Made by a program: the position numbers and the translations under genes. The notes beneath the pieces are model-generated. The model saw only the letters and a list, made by a program, of their open reading frames with translations, searched no databases and was not told where the DNA came from. A DNA stretch of 21,714 nt. Source: Gammaproteobacteria bacterium (GTDB lineage Bacteria; Pseudomonadota; Gammaproteobacteria; Thiohalobacterales; Thiohalobacteraceae). Positions 7,147 to 14,205 of the stretch are shown in pieces (position 1 is the stretch's first letter; each line of letters begins with the position of its first letter). The stretch spans positions 1 through 21,714 of the forward strand of contig JACRMO010000007.1 of NCBI GenBank assembly GCA_016214925.1. The letters run 5' to 3'.

Positions 7147-7437
7147 CTAGCGTCCCGGCGCCTTCCCCGACAAGTAATACGCAAACGCGATAATCTCCGC
7201 GACGGCAAGATACAGCGCCGGCGGGATCTCCTCGTTCAATTCCAGTTGCGACAAGGTCTGCGCCATGAGGGCGTTTTCCTGCATGGGGATATTGTGTTCC
7301 ATGGCCAGTTCGACGATGCGTTCGGCGGTCTGGCCGGTGCCCTTGGCAGTGACGCGCGGGGCATTCGTGCCATCGTATTTGAGGGCGACGGCCAGTTCGC
7401 GCTTGGGTGACGGCGATGTGTTGTCGGCGTCACTCAT
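7147..7437 (-). CDS. FlhB C-terminal-domain homologue (EscU/YscU/HrcU family, FlhX/FhlB-like)
   Basis: The 96-residue protein matches only the cytoplasmic C-terminal domain of FlhB, the export switch of the flagellar type III apparatus. It has AVALKYDG, APRVTAKGTGQTAERIVELA and EIPPALYLAVAEIIAFAYYL. It lacks the membrane part and the NPTH autocleavage motif, and so resembles the cleaved FlhB-CC fragment. Stand-alone homologues are known next to fliK in many gammaproteobacteria and can partly replace the FlhB C-domain. ATG 7437 overlaps the fliK stop as ATGA (7434-7437), so the two are coupled. The location matches the usual fliK-flhB2 pair. Confidence 0.88.
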   Translation of the reverse strand: MSDADNTSPSPKRELAVALKYDGTNAPRVTAKGTGQTAERIVELAMEHNIPMQENALMAQTLSQLELNEEIPPALYLAVAEIIAFAYYLSGKAPGR

Positions 7438-8748
7438 GCGTGTTCGTCCAGAATGCGTGTCTGTGGCGGTGGTTTCGGCTTGGGGATCTCGCCGTGATGA
7501 CAGGTGAGTTCCTCTACCCGCAGGCCGGCGTGGTGCAAACGTGCCTGCAACAGCGGCAGGTGTTCCGCAACCAGCGGTAGCACGCCCTGGGTCTGGCTGA
7601 AAAATTGCGCGGTGATCCGATCGCCGCGCAGGGTGATGCGACTCTGCATCGGGCCGATGCCGGGCAGATCGAAGGCTAGCATTACCGACCAGACCGGGCC
7701 GGCGTCGGCGGGCGCATCGCGCTCGTGTTCCGCATCGCGGCCGATACGCAGACTCCAGACGTCGGTTTCGGTGTCGCGGCGTATCGGCAATTCGATCAGC
7801 CATTCCGGCAACGGCGCGCGTTCCTGGGACATCTGGGGCAACGACGACAATTGGTGCAATTGCACCCGCGCCAACGCACCTTCCGCGAAGCGTTGCAGTT
7901 CATTCAGCGAGTAGACGAGTTCCTGACCTTTGACGAGCTGTGCCACTTGCGACGGCGGCAACGGCGGCAAACCGCGTTGCAGCGGCGCGCTGGGGTCGAT
8001 CATCGCCCCCGCGGGCAGACGTGCGGCGGTTGTGGCGGTTGTCGCCGCCGCCAGGGCGGTCGCCAGCGCCGCGGGCAGTGGGGGCGTGGGCAATGCGGAC
8101 GTTGCGGGCGCGCCGGCACTCGGCCCGGCGCTCGGTAAGCCGCTTGGCAGGCCACTCGGTAAGCCACGGCGGTTTCGCACTGGGCGATTGCGGTTGCGCG
8201 GCCGATTGCGCCAGTTTGGATTCGAGAAACAGACCGCTGTCGCGAATGGCCTGACGCAATCCGTCGGCCGTGGACGCGCGCGCGGTGTCCGGAAGTTTGG
8301 CGAGCAGCTCCTGGGCCAGTCGGACGATCTCGGGCGCTATGCTCGGGCTGCGTGGCGTCGGTGACGGTGTGGCCGGCGTGATCAGACGCGCCAGCGCTGT
8401 GAACAACAGCGGCAGCGGTTGCTGCCGTGGCAGCACATCGCGTAGCACCTGTTGCACGGGATTCTGTTGCATCAGGCCGAGCAGTTTCAGGACCGGCATT
8501 TCCTTGAGGCTGGCGACCTCCAGGCGCAAGTTCTGGCCCGGTGACAGGCTCAGCTCACCGGTCTGCGCCTTGACCAGCAGGCTGCCGATGCGCAGGTCGG
8601 CCACGCCGGGTTGCGGGTTGGCGGTCACCGTGGCGGCTAATATCTGCCCGACACGCCAGGTCGCCAGCGGCTCGCTACGCGCCACCGGCGTGGTGGCAAG
8701 CAGGGGTGCCATCGGTCCGGTCGTCGGCCCGGTGGGTGGAGTGTTCAT
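7434..8748 (-). pseudogene. fliK: Flagellar hook-length control protein FliK, frameshifted
   Basis: FliK measures hook length and triggers the switch in export specificity. From ATG 8748 (GGGAG about 8 bases upstream) one frame reads MNTPPTGPTTGPMAPLL through SLSPGQNLRLEV, PVLKLLGLMQQNPVQQVLRDVLP and RDSGLFLESKLAQ, to about 8165-8195. The C-terminal part continues in another frame to TGA 7434, with the conserved FliK C-domain (WLIELPI, VWSVMLAFDLPGIGPMQSRITLRGD, LPLLQARLHHAGLRVEEL). The switch needs one extra base or two lost bases on the coding strand. It lies beside three 12-base repeats that encode GLPS-GLPS-GLPS in the second frame. Joined, the protein would be about 437 residues, usual for the family. 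Real frameshift or sequencing/assembly error. Confidence 0.85.
8133..8168 (-). repeat. Three 12-base tandem repeats inside fliK
   Basis: On the coding strand GGCTTACCGAGT, GGCCTGCCAAGC and GGCTTACCGAGC follow one another, coding GLPS three times in the C-terminal frame of fliK. The period is a multiple of three, so unit changes alone would keep the frame, but the frame switch lies right at the upstream edge. Confidence 0.7.
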
Positions 8749-8809
8749 AACCATGGCTCCCTTTGTACCGCACATGGGGCACATAGGGCAAAGCGAACGA
8801 GGATGCGTG

Positions 8810-9715
8810 ATGACTGAGTCCAAGGAACATCTGTGGTGCATGCGCCGCGACGGGTATGTGCGCGGCCCGTTTCCACAGGCGCAGATCAGCCAATACATCC
8901 TGCTCGGACGAATTCGCGAAGATGACGAGCTGAGCACCGACCGGGAATCCTGGACGCCGGTGCGTGACCTGCCGCAGCTGATTCCGGACATCATGAAGCA
9001 TGTCGACACGGAAGAGGCGCGGCAGCGTTTGCAGGAGGCGCGCATCCGCGCCGACGAACGCCGCGGTAACGAACGCCGGCTGGGCAGCGAACGCATGCGC
9101 GCGGACACTGGCGAACGCCGCCGCGACAGCGATCGGCGTCAGGACGAAGAGGTCGAGACCGTGCGGCACCGCGAGATCCGCCGCGGCGTATTGGATGCCG
9201 GCTTAGTTGCCGATACAGGCCCATGCGGCCCGCAATGCAAGATTGTGTTGGCCATCATCTGCATGTTGGCGCTGGTGTTCATCGTGTTCACGCCCGATGC
9301 GCCCGACGACCACCCCGATTGCAGTGCACCGGCCGCGCCACAGGTGAATTGGAACAACTGCAAGATGCCGGGGCTGGAAGCCGAGCAGGCCAACCTGCGT
9401 GCGGCTCAGGCGCGCAATATGGATCTGACCGGCGCGCGGCTGGTCGGTGCCAATTTCATCGGCAGCGATCTCGCCTACACGTTATTGAATCTCGCCGACC
9501 TGCGCCACGCCGATCTCAGCAACGCACGCATGACCGGTGCCGGGTTGCGTGCCGCGGATTTGCGTGGCGCGCGCCTGGCCGGCGCCGATCTGTCCTTTGC
9601 CGATTTACGCGAGGCGCGTTTGGACGGTGCCGTGCTAGCGGAAACGCGTTTCGACAATGCGATCTGGATCGATGGACGGACGTGCAAAGCCGGATCGGTG
9701 GGCCGTTGTCTGTAA
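8810..9715 (+). CDS. GYF-like (DUF4339) / transmembrane / pentapeptide-repeat protein
   Basis: The 301-residue protein has three parts. Residues about 8-58 (LWCMRRDGYVRGPFPQAQI...LLGRI...WTPVRDLPQL) form a GYF_2/DUF4339-type domain, usually a small protein-binding module. Residues 65-125 are very rich in Arg and Glu (RRGNERR, GERRRDSDRR) and probably helical. A membrane helix (about 143-161, KIVLAIICMLALVFIVF) follows. The C-terminus (about 191-285) consists of A(D/N)LxxA pentapeptide repeats forming a right-handed beta helix, ending WIDGRTCKAGSVGRC. By the positive-inside rule the Arg-rich part should be cytoplasmic and the repeats periplasmic. The start ATG 8810 has GAGG (8799-8802) upstream. 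It is divergent from fliK (61-base gap). Function unknown. Confidence 0.85.
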   Translation: MTESKEHLWCMRRDGYVRGPFPQAQISQYILLGRIREDDELSTDRESWTPVRDLPQLIPDIMKHVDTEEARQRLQEARIRADERRGNERRLGSERMRADTGERRRDSDRRQDEEVETVRHREIRRGVLDAGLVADTGPCGPQCKIVLAIICMLALVFIVFTPDAPDDHPDCSAPAAPQVNWNNCKMPGLEAEQANLRAAQARNMDLTGARLVGANFIGSDLAYTLLNLADLRHADLSNARMTGAGLRAADLRGARLAGADLSFADLREARLDGAVLAETRFDNAIWIDGRTCKAGSVGRCL

Positions 9716-9727
9716 CAGGAAGCCATC

Positions 9728-9814
9728 GTAGGTTGGGATGAGCGAAGCGAACCCCAACGATCATCCGCGGCGGATGTGTTGGGGTTCCGCACAAATCGCC
9801 TCAGCCCAACCTAC
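9728..9814. repeat. REPIN-like inverted repeat between convergent genes
   Basis: GTAG (9728-9731) is followed by a hairpin, GTTGGGAT-GAGCGAAGCG-AACCCCAAC. An inverted, more diverged copy ends in CTAC (9811-9814), with the palindrome ATCCGCGGCGGAT between them. This is the two-REP arrangement of a REPIN. It lies 12 bases after the pentapeptide gene and 19 bases before the amrA stop, where it could also stop transcription from both sides. Confidence 0.75.
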
Positions 9815-9833
9815 CAAGCATCAACTTGCAAAT

Positions 9834-10403
9834 CTAGAACGCCTCGGTGGTATAGCGTTCGACTCTGATATCCGGCGACCAATAGCCCGCTGGCAATCCC
9901 GCCTTGCATTTGAGGTGGCGGAGAAATTCCTCGGCGCGCGGCAGCGATTCCCACACCGAGGGCAGAAACGTACCGCGATGGTCCGGCGCAGTGAGGATCA
10001 GGCCGTCGATGCCGGGGCGCAGTTGTGCGAGTAGATCCGCTTCATCACTAAATAATATCGGCGCCGGCGGACTCAGTACCGAGATGTGGATATCCAAGCG
10101 TGGCAACTCTTCACTGCGCAGTGGCACGAAGCGTAGATCACGGAACGCGGCATTGAAGGCATTGTACGCGACATCCTCCACCAGCGGCCGGTGTGCCTCC
10201 AAGGCGCCGATGCAGCCGCGCAGTTCGCCGTATTCATGCAAAGTCACGAAGCTCGCGCGCGGCACGCGCAGGGCGTCCGGATAATCGCGCGCCGCGATCG
10301 GCAATGGACGGCCGTTTTTCAACCCATGCGCGATGGAATCGTGCGCGATCTGCAGCAACCGCTGACGGCTGGCAGCATCCAAGGTCACGTCAGTGGAGGA
10401 CAT
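9834..10403 (-). CDS. amrA: AmmeMemoRadiSam system protein A (AMMECR1 domain)
   Basis: The 189-residue protein is a single AMMECR1 domain with its signature LRGCIG at 61-66. Conserved stretches include LRVPRASFVTLH, VAYNAFNAAFRDLRF, IHISVLSPP and PEAEEFLRHL-like (PRAEEFLRHLKCKAGL). The family occurs from bacteria to man, and its biochemical activity is not established. It is nearly always found with Memo and a radical SAM protein, as here. ATG 10403 overlaps the end of amrB by 14 bases, so the two form one operon. Starts further upstream would lie deep inside amrB and are not favoured. Confidence 0.93.
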   Translation of the reverse strand: MSSTDVTLDAASRQRLLQIAHDSIAHGLKNGRPLPIAARDYPDALRVPRASFVTLHEYGELRGCIGALEAHRPLVEDVAYNAFNAAFRDLRFVPLRSEELPRLDIHISVLSPPAPILFSDEADLLAQLRPGIDGLILTAPDHRGTFLPSVWESLPRAEEFLRHLKCKAGLPAGYWSPDIRVERYTTEAF

Positions 10404-11199
10404 AAGCACCGTAACCGACCACTTGATCGCGCGGTCCGGCGGTGTCGCCGGAATTGCGCAGATCGACGATCTCCGCGTGCAAGCCATGCGCGCGCGCCGC
10501 TGTCAGCAGACCGCCGACCGGCGTGCGGCCGCAGGCATGATCGTAATCGAGGCGTTCCGGTTGCAATGCCTCGATGGCATTTGAGGTGGCCGTGTCCATG
10601 CGTCGCGCGGTGGCGTAATCGTGATAATGGCTGAGATCGGAACTGATGACGATCAATGTCTCTGGACCGCCCCAGACCTGCTCCAAGACCGCGGCGACCT
10701 CGGCATAACTCGCATCGCCGACCACCAGCGGTATCAGCGTGAATGCATTCAGCACCGTTTGCAGAAACGGCAGTTGCACTTCCAGGCTGTGTTCCAGCGC
10801 ATGCGCGTCGTCGAGCACCCGCACCTGCGGCAGAGCGTTCAATGCAGCGAGCGCAGCCGTATCCAAAGGGATATCGCCCAACGGCGTGCGGAAGGCGTGG
10901 GCGCTGCTGGCCGCCAAACCGCGGAACGCAACCCGGTGCGCGGGGCCGAGCAGCACCACGCGGGTGATCTGCGCGCGCAGCGGCCGCAGGCGCGCGTAAG
11001 CGCTCGCCGCGATTGGTCCGGAATACACATAACCGGCGTGCGGCGCGATCAGTGCCTTGGGCGGCGCGTCGATGGTGATGCCTGGGGCGACGCTTGTGGC
11101 CGTTGCGTGACGCAGGAAGTCGTTTATCTGGGCTTGCAACTCGCCGGCATCGGCGGGATAGAACATCCCGGCTACGGCCGGTGGACGGATGGTGTGCAT
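10390..11199 (-). CDS. amrB: AmmeMemoRadiSam system protein B (Memo homologue)
   Basis: This 269-residue protein begins RPPAVAGMFYPAD, the classic Memo start. The three metal-binding residues described in human MEMO1 have clear counterparts: H54 in APHAGYVYSG, H88 in LGPAHR and C223 in HACGRTP. EHSLEVQLPFL and ISSDLSHYHDY are also conserved. Memo proteins resemble class III extradiol dioxygenases and bind metal, but their bacterial reaction is unknown. ATG 11199 has a modest CAGG upstream. It is transcribed divergently from amrS, with a 260-base gap that holds a REPIN-like element. Confidence 0.93.
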   Translation of the reverse strand: MHTIRPPAVAGMFYPADAGELQAQINDFLRHATATSVAPGITIDAPPKALIAPHAGYVYSGPIAASAYARLRPLRAQITRVVLLGPAHRVAFRGLAASSAHAFRTPLGDIPLDTAALAALNALPQVRVLDDAHALEHSLEVQLPFLQTVLNAFTLIPLVVGDASYAEVAAVLEQVWGGPETLIVISSDLSHYHDYATARRMDTATSNAIEALQPERLDYDHACGRTPVGGLLTAARAHGLHAEIVDLRNSGDTAGPRDQVVGYGAYVLH

Positions 11200-11263
11200 G
11201 ACAACATACCTGTGTGATGCGGTAAGTAGTTAATGGCACCGTGGCGGTGAGAAATCAAGCCCC

Positions 11264-11352
11264 GTAGGTTGGGGTGAGGCGTTGTGTGCCGAACCCCAAC
11301 AAATCCACTCCGGATGTATCGTTGGGGCTCGCATTCGCTCACCCCAACCTAC
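11264..11352. repeat. REPIN-like inverted repeat in the amrB-amrS divergent gap
   Basis: GTAG (11264-11267) starts GTAGGTTGGGGTGAGGCG and the unit ends with the inverted copy CGCTCACCCCAACCTAC (to 11352). Each half can form a hairpin with ACCCCAAC/GTTGGGG. The same family occurs at 9728-9814 and 17229-17308. GAAATCAAG flanks it on both sides (11252-11260, 11392-11400), which may be a chance duplication or a trace of insertion. Confidence 0.78.
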
Positions 11353-11422
11353 AGGCACTGCAATAATTATTAAATGGCAGCGCAAGCGGGGGAAATCAAG
11401 ACTTGAGTTTCCGCGCGCCGCC

Positions 11423-11428
11423 TATACT
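11423..11428 (+). promoter_or_regulatory. Possible -10 element for amrS
   Basis: TATACT (11423-11428) lies 32 bases before the amrS ATG and matches TATAAT in five of six positions. The upstream TTGAGT (11403-11408) is only 14 bases away, too short for a good sigma-70 pair, so the -35 is uncertain. The position supports ATG 11460, not a start at 11403. Confidence 0.35.
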
Positions 11429-11459
11429 TCTACAGAATAGCAGAGTAGGTGTCCACGCC

Positions 11460-12557
11460 ATGACAAATGACCGGTTGGCCAACACGGTAGTCCCCACAAA
11501 ATACTGGCACATACTCGACGACGGTCGGGTGCAATGCGATTTGTGCCCGCGATTCTGCAAGTTGCACGAAGATCAACGTGGCCTGTGTTTCGTGCGCGCC
11601 AATCAGCACAACGCCATCGTGCTGACGACGTATGGGCGTTCCAGCGGTTATTGCATCGACCCGATCGAGAAAAAACCGCTGAACCATTTCCTGCCCGGTA
11701 CGCCGGTGCTGTCGTTCGGTACCGCCGGCTGTAACCTGGCCTGCAAATTCTGTCAGAACTGGGACATCAGCAAGTCGCGCGAGATCGACACCCTGGCGGA
11801 TGCGGCCTCGCCGGAAAAGATCGCCCGGGTGGCCGCCGAGTTGAACTGCCGCAGCGTTGCGTTTACCTACAACGACCCGGTGATCTTTCACGAATACGCC
11901 ATCGACGTGGCGCAGGCTTGCCATGAACGTGGCATCAAATCGGTGGCGGTGACCGCCGGCTATGTCACGGCCGAGCCGCGCAAGGAGTTCTACCAGTACA
12001 TGGACGCAGCGAATGTCGATCTGAAGGCATTTACCGAGGATTTCTATTGGAAACTCACCGGCGCGCATCTACAGCCGGTCCTGGAGACGCTGGAATACCT
12101 CAAGCACGAAACCAAGGTGTGGTTCGAGATCACCACCTTGCTGATTCCCGGCCACAACGATGGCAGCGACGAGATCGAGTCGCTGAGCAAATGGGTTGTC
12201 GAACACCTCGGCCCGGACGTGCCGTTGCATTTCAGTGCTTTCCATCCGGATTGGAAAATGCTCGACGTACCGCCCACCCCGCCCGCGACCCTGACGCGCG
12301 CCCGCGAGATCGCGCTCGCCAACGGCGTGCGTTATGCCTACACCGGCAACGTCCACGACGCCAAGGGCGAGAGCACCTATTGTCATAAATGCGGTGGGCT
12401 GTTGATCGGCCGCGACTGGTACGTGCTCAGCGATTGGAATCTCACCGCCGACGGTCGCTGCAAGGCCTGTGGCACGCCGCTCGCCGGTGTGTTCGAGGCC
12501 CAGCCCGGCCAATGGGGTGCGCGCCGCCAAGTCGTGCATATGACCGCCCACGCCTAA
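11460..12557 (+). CDS. amrS: AmmeMemoRadiSam system radical SAM enzyme
   Basis: The 365-residue protein carries the radical SAM CxxxCxxC cluster C91-NLA-C95-KF-C98, which binds a 4Fe-4S cluster and S-adenosylmethionine. It resembles pyruvate-formate-lyase activating enzymes. The N-terminus has further cysteines (C26, C29, C33, C43), and the C-terminus a zinc-ribbon-like CxxC pair (C308/C311 and C334/C337). The barrel segments FTYNDPVIFHEYA, NVDLKAFTEDFY and TLLIPGHND are typical of the AmmeMemoRadiSam subgroup. Substrate unknown. The start ATG 11460 follows TAGGTG at about 9 bases and a possible -10 element at 11423. A longer frame from 11403 is rejected. It faces amrB/amrA across a repeat. 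Confidence 0.93.
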   Translation: MTNDRLANTVVPTKYWHILDDGRVQCDLCPRFCKLHEDQRGLCFVRANQHNAIVLTTYGRSSGYCIDPIEKKPLNHFLPGTPVLSFGTAGCNLACKFCQNWDISKSREIDTLADAASPEKIARVAAELNCRSVAFTYNDPVIFHEYAIDVAQACHERGIKSVAVTAGYVTAEPRKEFYQYMDAANVDLKAFTEDFYWKLTGAHLQPVLETLEYLKHETKVWFEITTLLIPGHNDGSDEIESLSKWVVEHLGPDVPLHFSAFHPDWKMLDVPPTPPATLTRAREIALANGVRYAYTGNVHDAKGESTYCHKCGGLLIGRDWYVLSDWNLTADGRCKACGTPLAGVFEAQPGQWGARRQVVHMTAHA

Positions 12558-12629
12558 CAGCCTGTTAAACACGATTTTCTAAAGCAGGGATCAAGCTCTG
12601 GCCGTTTCCGCCGAAGAGATGGGGGAGAG

Positions 12630-12646
12630 CGCCACGCTGTGTGGCG
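12630..12646 (+). other. Hairpin touching a ribosome-binding site
   Basis: CGCCAC (12630-12635) pairs perfectly with GTGGCG (12641-12646) around a 5-base loop. Its last base is the first G of the strong GGAGGGG ribosome-binding site of the next gene, so it may tune translation. Confidence 0.4.
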
Positions 12647-12655
12647 GAGGGGTGT

Positions 12656-13150
12656 ATGCAGCGAATCCTCGGCTGGGTGGCGCTACTGACCGCATGGGCA
12701 GGTGGCGTAGCCGTGGCCGCCGAGTTCGACAGCCATATTCCCATGCGCGACAAGGGCGCCGCGACCTACTACGTCGATGGCGATATCCACGGCGCCGGCC
12801 CGGTCGATTTCATGGTCGACACCGGTTCCGGCTACATGACCATCAACGAAGAGACACTCGCGCTCCTGCAACGAAACGGCGGCGCCACTTATATCCGCGA
12901 ACTCTCCGGCGTGCTCGCCGACGGTTCCACCATGACTGTACCGATATACCGCATCGCCCAAGTACGCATCGGCGCCGCCTGCACCTTGCGCGATGTCGAA
13001 GCCGCCGTGTTTCCCGGCAAGACCCGCCAGATCCTCGGCCTCAGCGCCTTGCGCCAGGCCGCACCGTTCATCTTCTCCATGAATCCGCCCACATTGGTGT
13101 TGAGCCATTGCACGGCGCAGGTCGCGCAGGGTGCCGACGAGGCATCGTGA
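12656..13150 (+). CDS. Exported retropepsin-like aspartic protease family protein
   Basis: The 164-residue protein has a signal peptide (MQRILGWVALLTAWAGGVAVAA, cleavage probably after about residue 22). A single retropepsin-like domain follows, with active-site D55-T-G in FMVDTGSGYMTI and the later ILGLSAL motif typical of the fold. Such single-domain proteins must pair up to form an active site. The periplasmic location and protease activity are inferred from family. ATG 12656 is preceded by GGAGG at 5 bases and starts right at the signal peptide, so I prefer it to GTG 12641. No operon partner: the next gene is convergent. Confidence 0.85.
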   Translation: MQRILGWVALLTAWAGGVAVAAEFDSHIPMRDKGAATYYVDGDIHGAGPVDFMVDTGSGYMTINEETLALLQRNGGATYIRELSGVLADGSTMTVPIYRIAQVRIGAACTLRDVEAAVFPGKTRQILGLSALRQAAPFIFSMNPPTLVLSHCTAQVAQGADEAS

Positions 13151-13168
13151 GCGTCTGATTTCAGTGCC

Positions 13169-13594
13169 TCAATCCGGGAGCTGAATTGCTCCGCGCTCGT
13201 CGAGCGGGAATCCCGGATTCCAGGCCACCTCCCACAAGTGCCCATCCAGATCGCGGAAGTAACCCGAGTAGCCGCCCCAGAACACATCCTGCGCGGGCTT
13301 GACGATGTCCGCGCCGGCCGCCGCCGCTTCGGCGAGTATGACATCGACATCTTCGCGGCTGCGCGTGTTATAGGCGACGGCGAAACCACCGAAGCCGGAT
13401 CGTTCGGCGGATACACCCGCATCCTTGGCGAGATCGGTCAGTGGAAACAGCGAAACGACGATGCCGCCACACTGGAAGAAGGCAACGCCTTCGGCGGCTT
13501 TGACGGAGCGCTGCCAACCCAGGCGCTCGAAGAACGCGATGCTTTTATGTAGATCGCGCACACCGAGGGTGATGAGTGAAATGAGCTGTTCCAT
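13169..13594 (-). CDS. VOC (glyoxalase/bleomycin-resistance) family protein
   Basis: The 141-residue protein has the paired beta-alpha-beta-beta-beta modules of the VOC fold. It begins LISLITLGVRDLHKSIAFFERLGW and ends GYFRDLDGHLWEVAWNPGF, where the Glu in WEVAW is the usual metal ligand. The typical N-terminal His ligand is not obvious (ISLITLGV). It may therefore be a non-enzymatic or altered member, and I cannot assign a substrate. ATG 13594 has GGAG 7 bases upstream. It ends 18 bases from the retropepsin gene, tail to tail, with no evident terminator between. Confidence 0.88.
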   Translation of the reverse strand: MEQLISLITLGVRDLHKSIAFFERLGWQRSVKAAEGVAFFQCGGIVVSLFPLTDLAKDAGVSAERSGFGGFAVAYNTRSREDVDVILAEAAAAGADIVKPAQDVFWGGYSGYFRDLDGHLWEVAWNPGFPLDERGAIQLPD

Positions 13595-13965
13595 GACGTT
13601 GCTCCGCTGTCTTTCTTACACATCTCCGATATCAGATGGCAACCTATCCTGTGAGTCTTCCGTGATGCCCGCGCAGCAGACGGTTTCCTCGTGCTTCTGG
13701 CTAGGCTGCGGATAGGCCTTTACGAGAATGCGGCTGGACCTCGCGGTCATCGATCTGGTTGTCGATCTTCTCATGGGTTACACTGCCCACTAGCCGTCCC
13801 GCGAAGCCGTTGCGGACGTAGAGAGCCTGGGGCTTTGCCCATGTGCTCGTCGCGGGCTCCGGCGCCTAATTCTCCCCGCAGTTTGTGTTGAGTAATTTTA
13901 CGGCGCGGGTAGTTGGCGCTAGTTGAGCAGATAGTTAGCAGCCTGTAGAAAAATTCTTTTTCACG
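13595..13965. other. Gene-free stretch after the VOC gene
   Basis: I see no convincing gene in these 371 bases on either strand. Short frames exist with unusual composition for this genome. On the minus strand around 13735-13870 one can read YVRNGFAGRLVGSVTHEK, which may be a remnant of something mobile, but I recognise no family. The end (13941-13965) is AT-rich with the palindrome-like GAAAAATTCTTTTTC, next to the repeat that starts at 13966. Confidence 0.4.
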
Positions 13966-13995
13966 TCATTGCGATTGCAGTGAAGCAATCTCCAA
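13963..13995. repeat. Short palindromic repeat, CGTCATTGCGA...GAAGCAATCTCC type
   Basis: The sequence resembles the dispersed CGTCATTGCGAG...AAGCAATCTCC repeats known from many bacteria. GATTGC (13973-13978) and GCAATC (13985-13990) form a perfect 6-base stem around AGTGAA. It overlaps the end of the small minus-strand gene and supplies its last codons. Confidence 0.5.
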
Positions 13996-14118
13996 AAGCG
14001 CCCGCGCTTTGCGCCTGACCTCGTCTGCCTGAATAGGTTGAACAATCCCAGCATCGAGTTCGCGCGCGCGACGTTGTGCCTCCACTAGCCACTCCTCCTC
14101 GATTTGTTTGAGTTTCAT
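13966..14118 (-). CDS. Stub of a putative addiction-module component (50 residues)
   Basis: ATG 14118 has a strong ribosome-binding site (GGGAGGT, about 5 bases upstream), and a 50-codon frame follows: MKLKQIEEEWLVEAQRRARE, then LDAGIVQPIQADEVRRKARALL. This resembles the C-terminal half of the putative addiction-module component family (TIGR02574-like, partner of ParE-type toxins), in which WxxEAxRRxxELDxGxVxxIxxEEVxxxxR is typical. The usual N-terminal half is absent. The last residues (EIASLQSQ) come from a palindromic repeat. No toxin gene is seen next to it. It may be a translated remnant or a short variant. It is downstream of the methyltransferase gene, on the same strand, with 87 bases between. 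Confidence 0.55.
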   Translation of the reverse strand: MKLKQIEEEWLVEAQRRARELDAGIVQPIQADEVRRKARALLEIASLQSQ

Positions 14119-14150
14119 ATAAACCTCCCGTTTGTGTTCGGTGGTCGTTA

Positions 14151-14199
14151 ATGATGGAGATGATATGCGACGCAGTGAGGTTTCTCAAACCTGACACGG
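14151..14199. repeat. Direct repeat, copy 1 (3' side of the restriction-modification gene)
   Basis: This 49-base stretch matches 17171-17219 at 39 positions without gaps and in the same orientation. The core is GCGACGC-x-GTG-x-GGTTTCTCAAAC. This copy also holds the small palindrome AGGTTT-CTC-AAACCT. The two copies bracket the methyltransferase gene. Confidence 0.65.
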
Positions 14200-14205
14200 T
14201 GATGC

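Noticed and set aside
13691..13891. A 66-codon plus-strand frame after the VOC gene
   Set aside because: Low-quality composition (many Arg, Ser, Cys), no ribosome-binding site and no recognisable motif.
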